Source of the DNA: Romboutsia sedimentorum
GTDB lineage: Bacteria > Bacillota > Clostridia > Peptostreptococcales > Peptostreptococcaceae
Direction of reading: 5' to 3'
Length of the DNA: 64,000 nucleotides
Assembly: GCF_030131845.1 (NCBI RefSeq)
Contig: NZ_JASKYM010000004.1
Location: forward strand, 124,001-188,000
The translations under genes and the position numbers were made by a program. This document shows, in pieces, positions 36,685 through 45,340 of the stretch (within the stretch, counting starts at the first letter, position 1; each line of letters starts with the position of its first letter). The notes under the pieces are model-generated. The model was not told where the DNA came from, searched no databases, and worked only from the letters and a program-made list of their open reading frames with translations.

Positions 36685-38082
36685 TTAATTAATAGCGTCT
36701 CGTCTATTATTAAGTTCTTCAACGATTTCATTATAAGTAGATTTATTTAGCTTATATGATAATAGTACAATCCCAGTTACTACCCACATTATACCCGGTA
36801 TAGTTGTAAATGAATGCTTCATAATACCTAGTACCATTTCATTTTGTTGTTGATTTGAAACATACCCAAATACGCCTAAAGATAAAGCTAATATAGATGT
36901 TCCCAAAGCCATACCTATCTTGTTTCCAAGAGAAATAATTGCATATTGGAAACCATCATTTCTTATACCAGTTTTCCACTCCCCATACTCAACACAGTCT
37001 GGAATAATTGCATATATAGCAGTGTTAAATCCTGAGAAGAAAAATTGACAAAGCCCAGAAACTATATAAAATAATATTGGAGTGGTAACTATGCTAAACT
37101 TATAAAGTACTATCATAGAAATTCCAGTACAAAACGCAAGAATTGCTGCTGCTCTTCCTTTATTTTGTGTCCATTTAAATAATATAGGAAAACACGCTGC
37201 CCCTATTATAGATGGAACGATAATAGCTAAAGAATATGTACTAAAAAATTTAACATTTCCTTCTACATAAGTGAAATAATATAATGCATTTGCATTTCTT
37301 CCATATAAAGTAAATCCAAATAACAATTGTCCAACAAATGCTAATATATATGGTTTGTTTTTTATAATTGCTTTAAGTTCAGTCTTAATCGGTAATCTTT
37401 GCTTTTTAGGAATCTCTACTACCTCTTTAGTATTTGCAAAACAGAATATATGACATAGAGCAAATATAACTCCATAAGTTATTGCAACTAATAAATACCC
37501 TTTTTTATCATCACCATTTCCTAAATTCCCTATCAATGGAACTGTAATAATATTTATAATTCCTACAGCTATCATAGCACTAACTGAACGTGATGTATTT
37601 ATCTTTGCTCTTTCATCTATATCTTGAGTCATAGCTCCACACAATGTTCCATAAGGTATGTTTACACAAGTATATCCAAATACAAGTATACAATACGTCA
37701 CTGCCATGTATATTACCTTTGAAGTGTTGCTCCAAGTAGGATGCGCCCAAAATGTTAACACTAGCACAATTGCTGTTAAAGGTGCTGCAATTAATAACCA
37801 CGGACGATATCTACCCCATTTTGTCTTTGTCCTATCACTTAGACTTCCAATGATTGGATCATTTATAGCATCCCAAAATCTTGAAGCTAACATAAGCATA
37901 GACACTGCTCCCATACTTATTCCAAATACATCTGTATAAAATATCATTAAAAAATTTCCTACAAACATCCAACTGAAATTACAACCTACATCTCCCATAC
38001 CATAAGCAATTTTACTTATTAAAGGCACCTTTCCACTTGTATCTTTATTTTCACTCATATTTGACATTGTATTTTGAGCCAT
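36685..38082 (-). CDS. GPH-family sugar/polyol:cation symporter
   Basis: The 465-residue protein has twelve membrane segments and the GPH family start KIAYGMGDVGCNFSWMFVGN with DPIIGSLSDRTKTKWGRYRPW (residues about 76-96), the hallmark cytoplasmic loop. GPH transporters (MelB, XynB, UidB types) import glycosides, pentoses or polyols with Na+ or H+. It lies between the dehydrogenase and kinase genes, so a polyol is the probable substrate. Confidence 0.88.
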   Translation of the reverse strand: MAQNTMSNMSENKDTSGKVPLISKIAYGMGDVGCNFSWMFVGNFLMIFYTDVFGISMGAVSMLMLASRFWDAINDPIIGSLSDRTKTKWGRYRPWLLIAAPLTAIVLVLTFWAHPTWSNTSKVIYMAVTYCILVFGYTCVNIPYGTLCGAMTQDIDERAKINTSRSVSAMIAVGIINIITVPLIGNLGNGDDKKGYLLVAITYGVIFALCHIFCFANTKEVVEIPKKQRLPIKTELKAIIKNKPYILAFVGQLLFGFTLYGRNANALYYFTYVEGNVKFFSTYSLAIIVPSIIGAACFPILFKWTQNKGRAAAILAFCTGISMIVLYKFSIVTTPILFYIVSGLCQFFFSGFNTAIYAIIPDCVEYGEWKTGIRNDGFQYAIISLGNKIGMALGTSILALSLGVFGYVSNQQQNEMVLGIMKHSFTTIPGIMWVVTGIVLLSYKLNKSTYNEIVEELNNRRDAIN

Positions 38083-38163
38083 ATAGTCCCCCTATAATAA
38101 TTTTATATTAAAAGCTTCCTAGCTACACCATAATATAGCTAGGATAATAATATGAATATTTAC

Positions 38164-39207
38164 TTATATCTTAATAACAGCCTTAACTATATCAGCTTTA
38201 TTGTTTACACTGTAATCCATAGCATTTTGAACTTCATCTAAAGTAAACTCGTGCGTTACTATTCCCTTTAAATTCACTTTACCATTTGAAACCGCCTCTA
38301 TTGCCATAGGATAAATATCACGATATCTAAATACTGTTTTAAATGTAAGTTCCTTATCTAATACTAAACTCATTGGTAATGTCATTTCCCCAGTTTTGCT
38401 ATACCCAACTAATACTACATTAGTTCCCTTCTTTGCCATATGTATACATTGTATAGTAGTCATTTCAGTACCTGCAGTCTCTATTACTAAGTCACAACCT
38501 TTTCCATTAGTTAATTTCATTATAGCCTCTACTGGATTTTTTTCCTTAGCATTAATAACTCCTGTTGCTCCTAGTTCCAATGCTTTTTCTAATCTTTTTT
38601 CCATAATATCTACCACATATACATCAGAAACACCCAACGCCTTTAATGCCATTATTGATACTAATCCTATACATCCAGCTCCCATTACTACTGCAGTTTG
38701 ACCTGCTTTTGCTTCACCTTGTATCCCAGCATGAAAACCTACAGCTAATGGCTCAATTAATGCTCCTTCTAAAGTGCTAACGTTTTCCGGAAGCTTAAAA
38801 CATAAATCTGCCTCATGAGCTACATACTCTTGGAAAACACCATCTACAGGTGGAGTAGCAAAAAATATTACATCTGAACAAAGATTGTATCTTCCTGTCT
38901 TACAAAATTCACAATGTCCACATGTTTTCCCAGGCTCAAGTGCTACCTTATCACCAACATTTAAATGTGTAACATCTTCACCTACTTCAACTACTACTCC
39001 ACCTGGCTCATGACCTAATACAAATGGTGGCTCTACAATATAATCACCTATACGTCCAGTTTCGTAATAATGAAGATCCGATCCACAAATTCCTATATAT
39101 TCTAATTTAACAAGAACCTCATTAGCTTTTGGCTTTGGGACTTCTCTTTCTATAAACCCCATTTGACCTATTCCATTCATTACTGCAACTTTCATTTTGT
39201 TTTTCAT
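38164..39207 (-). CDS. Zinc-dependent polyol dehydrogenase (sorbitol/xylitol type)
   Basis: The 347-residue medium-chain dehydrogenase has catalytic zinc ligands in GICGSDLHYYETG and GHEPGGVVVEVG, structural-zinc cysteines in PGKTCGHCEFCKTGRYNLC, and a nucleotide-binding loop VMGAGCIGLVS. The HYYETGRIGDYIVEPP segment is typical of sorbitol/L-iditol and xylitol dehydrogenases. The D of VVDIMEKRL suggests NAD preference. It is the first gene of the polyol operon, behind a 34-bp palindromic operator probably bound by the adjacent ROK regulator. Confidence 0.87.
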   Translation of the reverse strand: MKNKMKVAVMNGIGQMGFIEREVPKPKANEVLVKLEYIGICGSDLHYYETGRIGDYIVEPPFVLGHEPGGVVVEVGEDVTHLNVGDKVALEPGKTCGHCEFCKTGRYNLCSDVIFFATPPVDGVFQEYVAHEADLCFKLPENVSTLEGALIEPLAVGFHAGIQGEAKAGQTAVVMGAGCIGLVSIMALKALGVSDVYVVDIMEKRLEKALELGATGVINAKEKNPVEAIMKLTNGKGCDLVIETAGTEMTTIQCIHMAKKGTNVVLVGYSKTGEMTLPMSLVLDKELTFKTVFRYRDIYPMAIEAVSNGKVNLKGIVTHEFTLDEVQNAMDYSVNNKADIVKAVIKI

Positions 39208-39229
39208 ATATATACTCCCCCGATTTCAT

Positions 39230-39263
39230 AATTACTTTTATAAAACCTTTTATAAAAGTAATT
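39230..39263. promoter_or_regulatory. ROK-regulator operator at the polyol operon
   Basis: Perfect 16-bp arms AATTACTTTTATAAAA (39230-39245) and complement (39248-39263) surround CC. It sits 23 bases upstream of the dehydrogenase start codon. The half-site ACTTTTATAAAA recurs upstream of the ROK gene, so the same regulator likely binds both. Confidence 0.7.
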
Positions 39264-39331
39264 AAATTATGTCATAAGAGTTAATAAAAATCAATATATT
39301 TTACTAAATTTCCCAAAATAAAAAAGAGAAT

Positions 39332-39378
39332 AAAAAAATTGCCATACATAAACTTAATTAAATTTACATACAGCAATC
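39332..39378 (-). terminator. Terminator after the ROK regulator gene
   Basis: ATTGCTGTATGTAAATTTA pairs with the complementary stretch ending TATGGCAAT and is followed by seven T on the minus strand, directly after the ROK stop codon. Confidence 0.75.
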
Positions 39379-39385
39379 TTTATTT

Positions 39386-40507
39386 TTATATTAATGATTC
39401 AAAAAATTTATCTATAAATTGTATTCCAACACCTATGGCAGAAGCTTCTTTTTTGTATTTAGCAGCATTTATGTAATAAGTATCTACTTCAAAATTATTG
39501 TATTTTGATATATTTCTATTAATATCTAACATATAGTTATCTAAATATCCACCTACATATCCTCCTAAAATTATATCGCAGTCAAATACCATTCTTAAAT
39601 TAGTAATTGTCATAGCAAGATAGTCTAAATACTCATCCCATATATTTAAATACTCTTTGTTTCCATTTTCTAATTCTTTAAAAAATAAATCTAAATCATC
39701 ATCTGAATGCTTAGACAATACTTTTGCAGAACAATATGCATCTACACACCCATTTTTACCACAATAACATGGATTACCATTTGGCTTTATTATCATATGA
39801 CCAAACTCTGCACTTTTAAAATTATCCCCCTTGTAAATACTATCATTCATATAAATAGCCCCACCTACAGTGTTGCTAATTGATAAGTATATACATTGTT
39901 TATTATTTAATGAAATTTCTGCATAAGCAGCACTGTTTGCATCATTTTTGAAGCAAGTATCGTAGTTTATAAACTGGCTAAAGTTCTTTAAACTTATATT
40001 TTGCACTTTTAAAGTATGAGAATTAGTTAGCATTAAATTATCCTCATCTATTATTCCTGGAATAGATATACCAACTCCTAATATTTTATCTGTATCTATA
40101 TTAGACTCTTCAATAAATTTATCTAAATGTATACCAAGTGTTTGGTAATAATCTATCGAACTTTCATAGTTATATCTTATTCTCTTCTTTTCAATAAGAG
40201 TCCCTTTTACATCTAATAATACAAAGCTTGTGTGATTTTTAGTTATATCTATACCTATAGAATATTTTATATTGTCTGCAATAGAAAGTACTTTAGCCTT
40301 TCTGCCACCAGTTGATTGGTATTTTCCAACTTCACTAACAATACCACTTTCAACTAATTCTTTTATGTTTTGTAATACTGTCGGCATGCTAAGTCCTAGT
40401 AACTGGCAAATCTCTTGCTTTGAGGTTTCATTTTGTTTATATATAAATTTTGATATTTTAGCTTTATTCGATATTTTTGATTCCGCAACAGTTGTTCTAT
40501 TTCTCAT
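39386..40507 (-). CDS. ROK-family transcriptional repressor
   Basis: The 373-residue protein has an N-terminal winged helix (SKFIYKQNETSKQEICQLLG, SMPTVLQNIKELVESGIVSE) and a ROK sugar-kinase-like domain with SIGIDITKNHTSF, GVGISIPGIID, the zinc-binding CYCGKNGCVDAYCS (about residues 245-258) and GHMIIKPNG. This is the XylR/NagC type of sugar-responsive repressor. It precedes the polyol operon in the same direction, separated by its own terminator, and an operator-like palindrome lies just before it, so it probably represses both itself and the operon. Confidence 0.9.
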   Translation of the reverse strand: MRNRTTVAESKISNKAKISKFIYKQNETSKQEICQLLGLSMPTVLQNIKELVESGIVSEVGKYQSTGGRKAKVLSIADNIKYSIGIDITKNHTSFVLLDVKGTLIEKKRIRYNYESSIDYYQTLGIHLDKFIEESNIDTDKILGVGISIPGIIDEDNLMLTNSHTLKVQNISLKNFSQFINYDTCFKNDANSAAYAEISLNNKQCIYLSISNTVGGAIYMNDSIYKGDNFKSAEFGHMIIKPNGNPCYCGKNGCVDAYCSAKVLSKHSDDDLDLFFKELENGNKEYLNIWDEYLDYLAMTITNLRMVFDCDIILGGYVGGYLDNYMLDINRNISKYNNFEVDTYYINAAKYKKEASAIGVGIQFIDKFFESLI

Positions 40508-40532
40508 AAAATTCTCCCTTTATTTTTTAAAA

Positions 40533-40546
40533 ACTTTTATAAAAGT
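40533..40546. promoter_or_regulatory. ROK-regulator operator at its own gene
   Basis: The perfect palindrome ACTTTTATAAAAGT, extended by AATT on one side, is 26 bases upstream of the ROK start codon and matches the half-site of the operator at 39230-39263. Confidence 0.6.
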
Positions 40547-40687
40547 AATTATAGAACAAATGATGTATATAATCAATAAAGCAAATCTTGATTCAAAGTA
40601 TGCAAGTTCAGCTAATAGATATGGATCTATCTTATATTCACTAGAAATGCTTTTTATATCAGATCCGTAATGTTATTTGTTTATATT

Positions 40688-40717
40688 AAAAACACTCATA
40701 TTCAATGGATATGAGTG
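40688..40717. terminator. Terminator after the MATE transporter gene
   Basis: CACTCATAT and ATATGAGTG pair around a seven-base loop, with TTTTT following on the minus strand. Confidence 0.7.
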
Positions 40718-40746
40718 CTCGTAGATTTTATTTGACTTACTTTTTG

Positions 40747-42129
40747 CTATGCAGCTTTATTTTTCTTAGCTAATTTATCTTGTTCCTCTACAGTATATTT
40801 TCTAATTTCTTTAATTAAAACTATACCCGTTATAATTGCAGATACTATATCAGCAGTTGGTTGTGCAAACCATATACCATTTAAGCCTAAGAAATTAGGT
40901 AATATTAATATCATAGGTATCAGTACTATAACTTGTCTTAATAAACCTAATATCATAGACATTTTTGCTTTTCCTATTGATTGTATAAAGTTACTTCCTA
41001 CCATTGATATTCCTATTATAGGCATTGCAAATGAATATTTTCTTAATCCATTTATAGTTATACTCATAAGTTGTTGGTCTTTATTAAATGCACCAACTAA
41101 AACTTGTGGTGCAAGTTGAACAAATAAAGCACCTAATATAAATACAACTGTTGCTAATGATAAACTGATTTTTAAAGTTTTCTTAACTCTATCATATTTT
41201 TTAGCTCCATAGTTAAATCCTATTATAGGTTGCATGCCTTGTACAAAACCGTATGCTGGCATTACAAATAACATATTTATTGAACTTATTGTTGCCATTG
41301 CACCGATTGCTATATCGCCACCATATTTTTTTAATGAAGTATTAAACATAAGTTGAACCATACTATTAGCTAGTTGCATTGCAAATGGAGCCATACCTAT
41401 TGCAAATATTGTTTTTAAGATTGTTTTATTTAATTTTAAATTTAATTTTTTTAACTCTACGTTTGATTTTCCTCTTAAATAATATGATAATCCACACATT
41501 GATGAAGTTGCTTGAGAGATTATAGTAGCAAGTGCTGCTCCTTGTATCCCCATATTAAATACAAATATAAATAATGCATCTAATATTATATTCATAAAAC
41601 ATCCTACAGCCATTATAGTAGCTGAAAGTTTTGGATTTCCATCCCCTCTTATTAAGTTACTAAACATCATTGACATTATGTTAAATGTTGCACCAATTAA
41701 TATTACACTCATATAAGATTTTGCATAACCTATTGTACCTTCACTTGCTCCAAATATTGTAAGGATTTCATTTAAAAATATTGTTCCAAGTACAGTTATT
41801 GCAATCCCTACTATTACTGCTAAACTTATTGCATTTCCTACAATACGTTCAGCTTTATCTCTTTGTCCTTCTCCTAGTTTTATAGATACATTTGTAGTTG
41901 ACCCTACACCTATAAGTGTTCCAAAAGCAATTATTATTGACATCATAGGCATTGTTACTCCAAGACCTGTTATTGCCATAGGACCAACACCTGGTATGTT
42001 TCCTATAAATATTCTATCTACCACATTGTAAAGTGCACTTACCATCATTCCGATAATGGCTGGCACTGAATATTTTAATAATAGCTTCCCGATTGGCTCT
42101 GTAGCTAATATATTCTGATTATTATCCAT
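40747..42129 (-). CDS. MATE-family efflux transporter
   Basis: This twelve-helix protein has the MATE layout of two six-helix halves: PIGKLLLKYSVPAIIGMMVSA, then IFIGNIPGVGPMAITGLGV, and in the second half NMLFVMPAYGFVQGMQPIIGFNYGAKKYDRV. MATE pumps export drugs or dyes with Na+ or H+. The ATG at 42129 is chosen because GGGAGG lies six bases upstream; eleven extra N-terminal residues of a longer reading are unlikely. It follows a MarR gene by 11 bases, and a MarR-type operator stands before the pair. Confidence 0.88.
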   Translation of the reverse strand: MDNNQNILATEPIGKLLLKYSVPAIIGMMVSALYNVVDRIFIGNIPGVGPMAITGLGVTMPMMSIIIAFGTLIGVGSTTNVSIKLGEGQRDKAERIVGNAISLAVIVGIAITVLGTIFLNEILTIFGASEGTIGYAKSYMSVILIGATFNIMSMMFSNLIRGDGNPKLSATIMAVGCFMNIILDALFIFVFNMGIQGAALATIISQATSSMCGLSYYLRGKSNVELKKLNLKLNKTILKTIFAIGMAPFAMQLANSMVQLMFNTSLKKYGGDIAIGAMATISSINMLFVMPAYGFVQGMQPIIGFNYGAKKYDRVKKTLKISLSLATVVFILGALFVQLAPQVLVGAFNKDQQLMSITINGLRKYSFAMPIIGISMVGSNFIQSIGKAKMSMILGLLRQVIVLIPMILILPNFLGLNGIWFAQPTADIVSAIITGIVLIKEIRKYTVEEQDKLAKKNKAA

Positions 42130-42140
42130 AATCTGCCTCC

Positions 42141-42578
42141 CTATATATTTATATTTTTGCATACTTTTTCAAGTAGATTTCTTAGCGTTTCTTCTTCTTC
42201 CTTAGTTAAATTTTCACTTATTTTTTTATTCCAATCATCAAAAATATTATATACATCTGGCTTAACCTCTTTGGATTTTTCTGTTAAGTAGATTCTATTA
42301 ACTCTTTTATCATCTATATCTTTAATCCTAGTTATAAACTCTTGTTCTTCTAATTTTTTTAGAGCTCTCGCTGTTGTACCTTTATCTATTTTTAATCTTT
42401 CAGATATTTCTTCTTGATTTTTTCCATCTTCAAGATATAAATCCATTAAAAATATAAGTTGACCTGATCTAATATCATATTTAGATACTTCTCTATTTAT
42501 AAATATACTTGCTTTTCTATACAATTGAGAAATATATTTAGCTATATGTCCATTATCGTTACACTTTTCTTTGTTCAT
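42141..42578 (-). CDS. MarR-family transcriptional regulator
   Basis: The product (about 145 residues) is a winged-helix protein of the MarR type: SQLYRKASIFINREVSKYDI, LIFLMDLYLEDGKNQEEIS, IDKGTTARALKKLEEQEFITR, DKRVNRIYLTEKSKEV. The ATG at 42578 has AAAGGTGGG upstream; a TTG further upstream would place the start inside the operator palindrome. It is co-transcribed with the MATE pump, the usual arrangement for a MarR repressor controlling drug efflux. Confidence 0.9.
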   Translation of the reverse strand: MNKEKCNDNGHIAKYISQLYRKASIFINREVSKYDIRSGQLIFLMDLYLEDGKNQEEISERLKIDKGTTARALKKLEEQEFITRIKDIDDKRVNRIYLTEKSKEVKPDVYNIFDDWNKKISENLTKEEEETLRNLLEKVCKNINI

Positions 42579-42593
42579 ATTTATCCCACCTTT

Positions 42594-42653
42594 AATTAGT
42601 TGTTTATGCAACTATTTCATTATATCAAATAATCGTTGCATAAACAACTAATT
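42594..42653. promoter_or_regulatory. MarR-type operator upstream of marR/MATE
   Basis: Two perfect 19-bp inverted arms (AATTAGTTGTTTATGCAAC at 42594-42612 and its complement at 42635-42653) are separated by 22 bases. They span the promoter region just upstream of the MarR start codon. Each arm contains the imperfect inner palindrome AGTTGtttatgCAACT. Confidence 0.65.
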
Positions 42654-42662
42654 TTATATAAA

Positions 42663-42973
42663 ATATGATGAATATGAATCGTAGAAATAATACTAGCTCC
42701 CTCATGTATAATATCGCCTTTGCTATCTTTTACAACAACATCTTCTAGTCTAGATTTTTCAATATTAAACTAAACATATCAAGCATTAGTTTTTCAGTAA
42801 GTTTATCTGTATTGTCTTCAAGACCATATTTAATAGATAAATGATTATTATAAATCATTTTTAGCTTTAATTTCTATATATTCAATTGCTGATTTGATTT
42901 TATCAGTTTCAACAAACCATATAGGTTTACCATTTTCACTTTTTAAGGTTGTATAATTAGATTTTTCTTTAGG
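42663..42973 (-). pseudogene. Remnant of an unrecognised gene
   Basis: Minus-strand reading gives coherent protein-like pieces in different frames: KPIWFVETDKIKSAIEYIE (about 42915-42860), KYGLEDNTDKLTEKLMLDM (about 42835-42780) and VVVKDSKGDIIHEGASI (about 42740-42690). Stops and shifts separate them. I do not recognise the family. The piece at the upstream end stops abruptly at a GGCTATGTTTAATAACA sequence that may be an insertion-sequence end. A decayed gene is the simplest reading. Confidence 0.45.
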
Positions 42974-43009
42974 CTATGTTTAATAACAGTGTTGATAATA
43001 TGACAATTT

Positions 43010-43039
43010 TTAAGGGAAGCCAAAAATGGCTTCCCTTAA
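43010..43039. terminator. Strong inverted repeat downstream of the VanZ-like gene
   Basis: Perfect 13-bp arms TTAAGGGAAGCCA and complement around four A form a stable hairpin between the VanZ-like gene and the gene remnant. A short T run precedes it on the plus strand and A/T-rich sequence follows. Confidence 0.55.
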
Positions 43040-43141
43040 TTCACATTTTATGAATATTGTACATTAAGTTTGCTTTAGATTATGCTTAATTTCTACGTTC
43101 CTTTTGTGTAGGTTATCTTCTTAAATATACAATAAAGATAT

Positions 43142-43690
43142 TCATAATCTCAATCTCACCACGAATAATAAATATAATAAAACAGGTAATCCTATTGCAG
43201 ATAGTATTGTGATTGCAACACGTACTTTTTTCTCATCTCGTAATATAAACAATAAAAACTTATACCCTATAATACCAACTAATCCACCCAAACAATTTAA
43301 AATTATGTCATCAATATCTGATGCCCCAATGCCTAAAAGCCCCTGAATGATTTCGATAAATAAACTCACTATGAATATAAATAGCAGATTGGTTATTACT
43401 CTTTTATTATTTTTGAATAATGACAAATATGTACCAAGAGGAATAAAGATAACTATATTGCCAACCACATTACTAAAAGCGAATTTTTTTATAGTGGCAG
43501 AGTTACTAAATATATATTCCTTTATACTATAAAAAGGAATGATATTGATTGACCTATCTAAAGTCCTTTGACTATCAAACAGATCCAAAAGCGAAACTCT
43601 TGATAAGAACAATAATTTAATTAAAAAAAGTATGTAACAAACGAAAACTCCATATAAAAAGACTGTTTCAATTCTCCCTCGTTTATTCAT
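43142..43690 (-). CDS. VanZ-family membrane protein
   Basis: The protein has about five membrane helices with the VanZ motifs NIIPFYSIKEY, NVVGNIVIFIPLGTYLSLF and SLFIEIIQGLLGIGASDIDD followed by NCLGGLVGIIGYKF. VanZ proteins were named for low-level teicoplanin resistance; most homologues have no proven role. The ATG at 43690 is chosen because GGAGG lies five bases upstream; a longer form adds six residues over that site. It is alone in this decayed stretch. Confidence 0.85.
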   Translation of the reverse strand: MNKRGRIETVFLYGVFVCYILFLIKLLFLSRVSLLDLFDSQRTLDRSINIIPFYSIKEYIFSNSATIKKFAFSNVVGNIVIFIPLGTYLSLFKNNKRVITNLLFIFIVSLFIEIIQGLLGIGASDIDDIILNCLGGLVGIIGYKFLLFILRDEKKVRVAITILSAIGLPVLLYLLFVVRLRL

Positions 43691-43946
43691 AATACCTCCA
43701 TTTTTCATTTCATCCCTGCTTATTCTCTGACGTTCAGTTTATAAATAATCGGTAGTTCATATTTTTATACTATTGTGCCCGTATTTAATTATACAATATA
43801 GTACTGGACTAATAAATGTTTTGTTTTTACAATATCCTTTTCTGTATTAAAAAACTGTAACTATTTAAACCAGTACATGTAGTTAGCAAGGTATTTTGTG
43901 GCATAAAAATAAATGTAGTCAAATTGACTAGCTTTTCTATATAATA

Positions 43947-44252
43947 ATCCAACTATTTAATATCTATATCCCCTATAGCTTCTCTATCAACCTTTGTACC
44001 AACCACAGTCTCAACAATATATTCTATAATCTTTGTTTTAGTATAACTCTTTAATATATGTACATCTAAACACTTAGCTATATTAATAAGAGTATCTTTT
44101 TTTATATTAGGTTTTTTAAGTGTCTTATAAGCTTCATCTCTAAATCGTACTTTCTCTATACTTTCTCTATACTTTCACATATAGTTTTGATGTTATCGTA
44201 ATTTTGCCTACTCCACCTTTGTAGTTTATAACTGATATTATTTTCATTATTT
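43947..44252 (-). pseudogene. ParA-like start joined to a broken copy of the SAP-like gene
   Basis: At 44252 a good ribosome binding site (GGGAGG) and ATG open a frame reading MKIISVINYKGGVGKITITS, the Walker A start of a ParA/Soj ATPase (normally GKTT). After about 20 codons the sequence changes to a partial copy of the 49710-50090 gene, about 95% identical over 230 bases, without its first half. An 11-bp tandem duplication (TTTCTCTATAC twice at about 44147-44168) shifts the frame and creates a stop. It is therefore a double relic, showing that ParA and the SAP-like gene were neighbours. Confidence 0.65.
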
Positions 44253-44413
44253 CCTCCCTTTAAAATATCCTTTATACATAGTATGAATGTAGTAAACAAT
44301 CTATAATTAAAGTTGGGATATAATAAGTAGAATCTAATCATAAAAAATCACCTAAAATAGTTCACTACTAAAACTTGACGACTGTACATGAAAATATATG
44401 TTTTATTGAATAC

Positions 44414-44441
44414 TAAAAAGGAGCATTAATGTTAATGCCCT
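44414..44441 (-). terminator. Terminator after the small lipoprotein gene
   Basis: GGGCATTAACA pairs with TGTTAATGCTCC-like sequence and is followed by TTTTT on the minus strand, 20 bases after the stop codon at 44462. Confidence 0.65.
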
Positions 44442-44461
44442 TAACTATCTATATTTGTAAA

Positions 44462-44830
44462 TTATTTATTATTCCATTCATATTCAGACCTTAAATTATT
44501 AGGTATTTTTGTTACATCTATCTCTTTTATTAGCATCGAATTATCCATTTCTCCAGATTTATAAAATGAAATTATCCAATTATATGTTGAATGTTTTTTA
44601 TATTCAAATACTTGGTCATTCTTATCTCCATTAACTACACCAATTTGTGCTCCTCGTTCACTATTATCAATAACACAAAAAGGAACGTAACTCCTACCTT
44701 CCCAAACTATTAAAACATAATCGTTATTGTCTCCTGTAGTCATATTCTCTGACTTATTATCACTTTGACTGCATATAAATAAGATAACCATTAATAAGCA
44801 TATACTTATAACGTGTCTCGATTTTTTCAC
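44462..44830 (-). CDS. Small putative lipoprotein
   Basis: The 122-residue product starts with basic KKSRH, a hydrophobic stretch and a cysteine at LFICSQ (about residue 20), which resembles a lipobox. The mature part is a small soluble domain (YVLIVWEGRSYVPFCVIDNS and NWIISFYKSGEM). I recognise no family. It starts at GTG with GAAGGAAG upstream. It stands alone between two relics. Confidence 0.6.
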   Translation of the reverse strand: MKKSRHVISICLLMVILFICSQSDNKSENMTTGDNNDYVLIVWEGRSYVPFCVIDNSERGAQIGVVNGDKNDQVFEYKKHSTYNWIISFYKSGEMDNSMLIKEIDVTKIPNNLRSEYEWNNK

Positions 44831-44941
44831 TCTTTCTTCCTTCTTAAAGATTAAATCTCCTAATTTATCCTTGTTTTATTTAAATAATTCAAATCAAAAT
44901 CACTTTCTTCATAAAGATAATTAAACTCTATTGAAAGTGAC

Positions 44942-45045
44942 CTTCTTGCATCACTCCATTTTCATTTTTTCTTATAACTCTTAGTTGTTCTGATTTTATA
45001 TTTGCAACAACATGAGGAGAATGAGTAGCTATTATTAATTGATTA
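44942..45045 (-). pseudogene. 3' fragment of an AAA (OLD/ABC-like) ATPase gene
   Basis: The minus strand reads NQLIIATHSPHVVANIKSEQ and then RVIRKNENGVMQEG before a stop. IATHSP is the switch region near the C-terminus of OLD-type and AAA15 ATPases found in defence systems. The rest of the gene is missing; the fragment begins at the boundary of a 66-bp mini-element. The surrounding 44831-45340 stretch has no intact gene; it also holds a 16-bp tandem duplication at about 45213-45244. Confidence 0.5.
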
Positions 45046-45111
45046 TGATATGCTCCCTTTATAGTAGACAGTTGAAATAATAAAAACTATCACTATGAAG
45101 GGAGCATATCA
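45046..45111. mobile_element. 66-bp mini-insertion element with 3-bp target duplication
   Basis: The ends TGATATGCTCCCTTTATAGT and the complement of ACTATGAAGGGAGCATATCA are inverted repeats of about 20 bp with one mismatch. They start with TG and end with CA, and the element is flanked by TTA on both sides (45043-45045 and 45112-45114). This fits an IS3-like element reduced to its two ends. No transposase lies between or nearby. Confidence 0.55.
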
Positions 45112-45289
45112 TTAAGTCCAGTAATAGGTGCTTTTAAAAATATACGCATAATTCCGTTTACAAACTGTACAATTTCCAATTTAATATCCAATAAAACTTA
45201 TTAGTACATTAAATTGTATTAATATTAAATTGTATTAATATTAATTTGATATATTCATTATATTTGTAAATATTAGTTTTCATAAAAAC

Positions 45290-45325
45290 TAAAAAGGCAT
45301 TGACTTTTTAATCAATATCTTTTGG
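45290..45325 (-). terminator. Terminator after the alpha/beta hydrolase remnant
   Basis: GATATTGATTAAAAAGTCAATGCC folds into a hairpin followed by TTTTTAG on the minus strand, 16 bases after the stop codon at 45341. Confidence 0.6.
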
Positions 45326-45340
45326 TGAATTTATATAATT

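Noticed and set aside
42972-42996. GGCTATGTTTAATAACAGTGTTGAT as an insertion-sequence end
   Set aside because: It resembles ends I have seen in clostridial insertion sequences, but no partner end, transposase or target duplication was found, so it is not listed as an element.
44156-44341. 61-codon ORF on the minus strand
   Set aside because: It crosses the ParA/SAP-like relic in the wrong frame; the true frames are better explained as broken pieces of those two genes.
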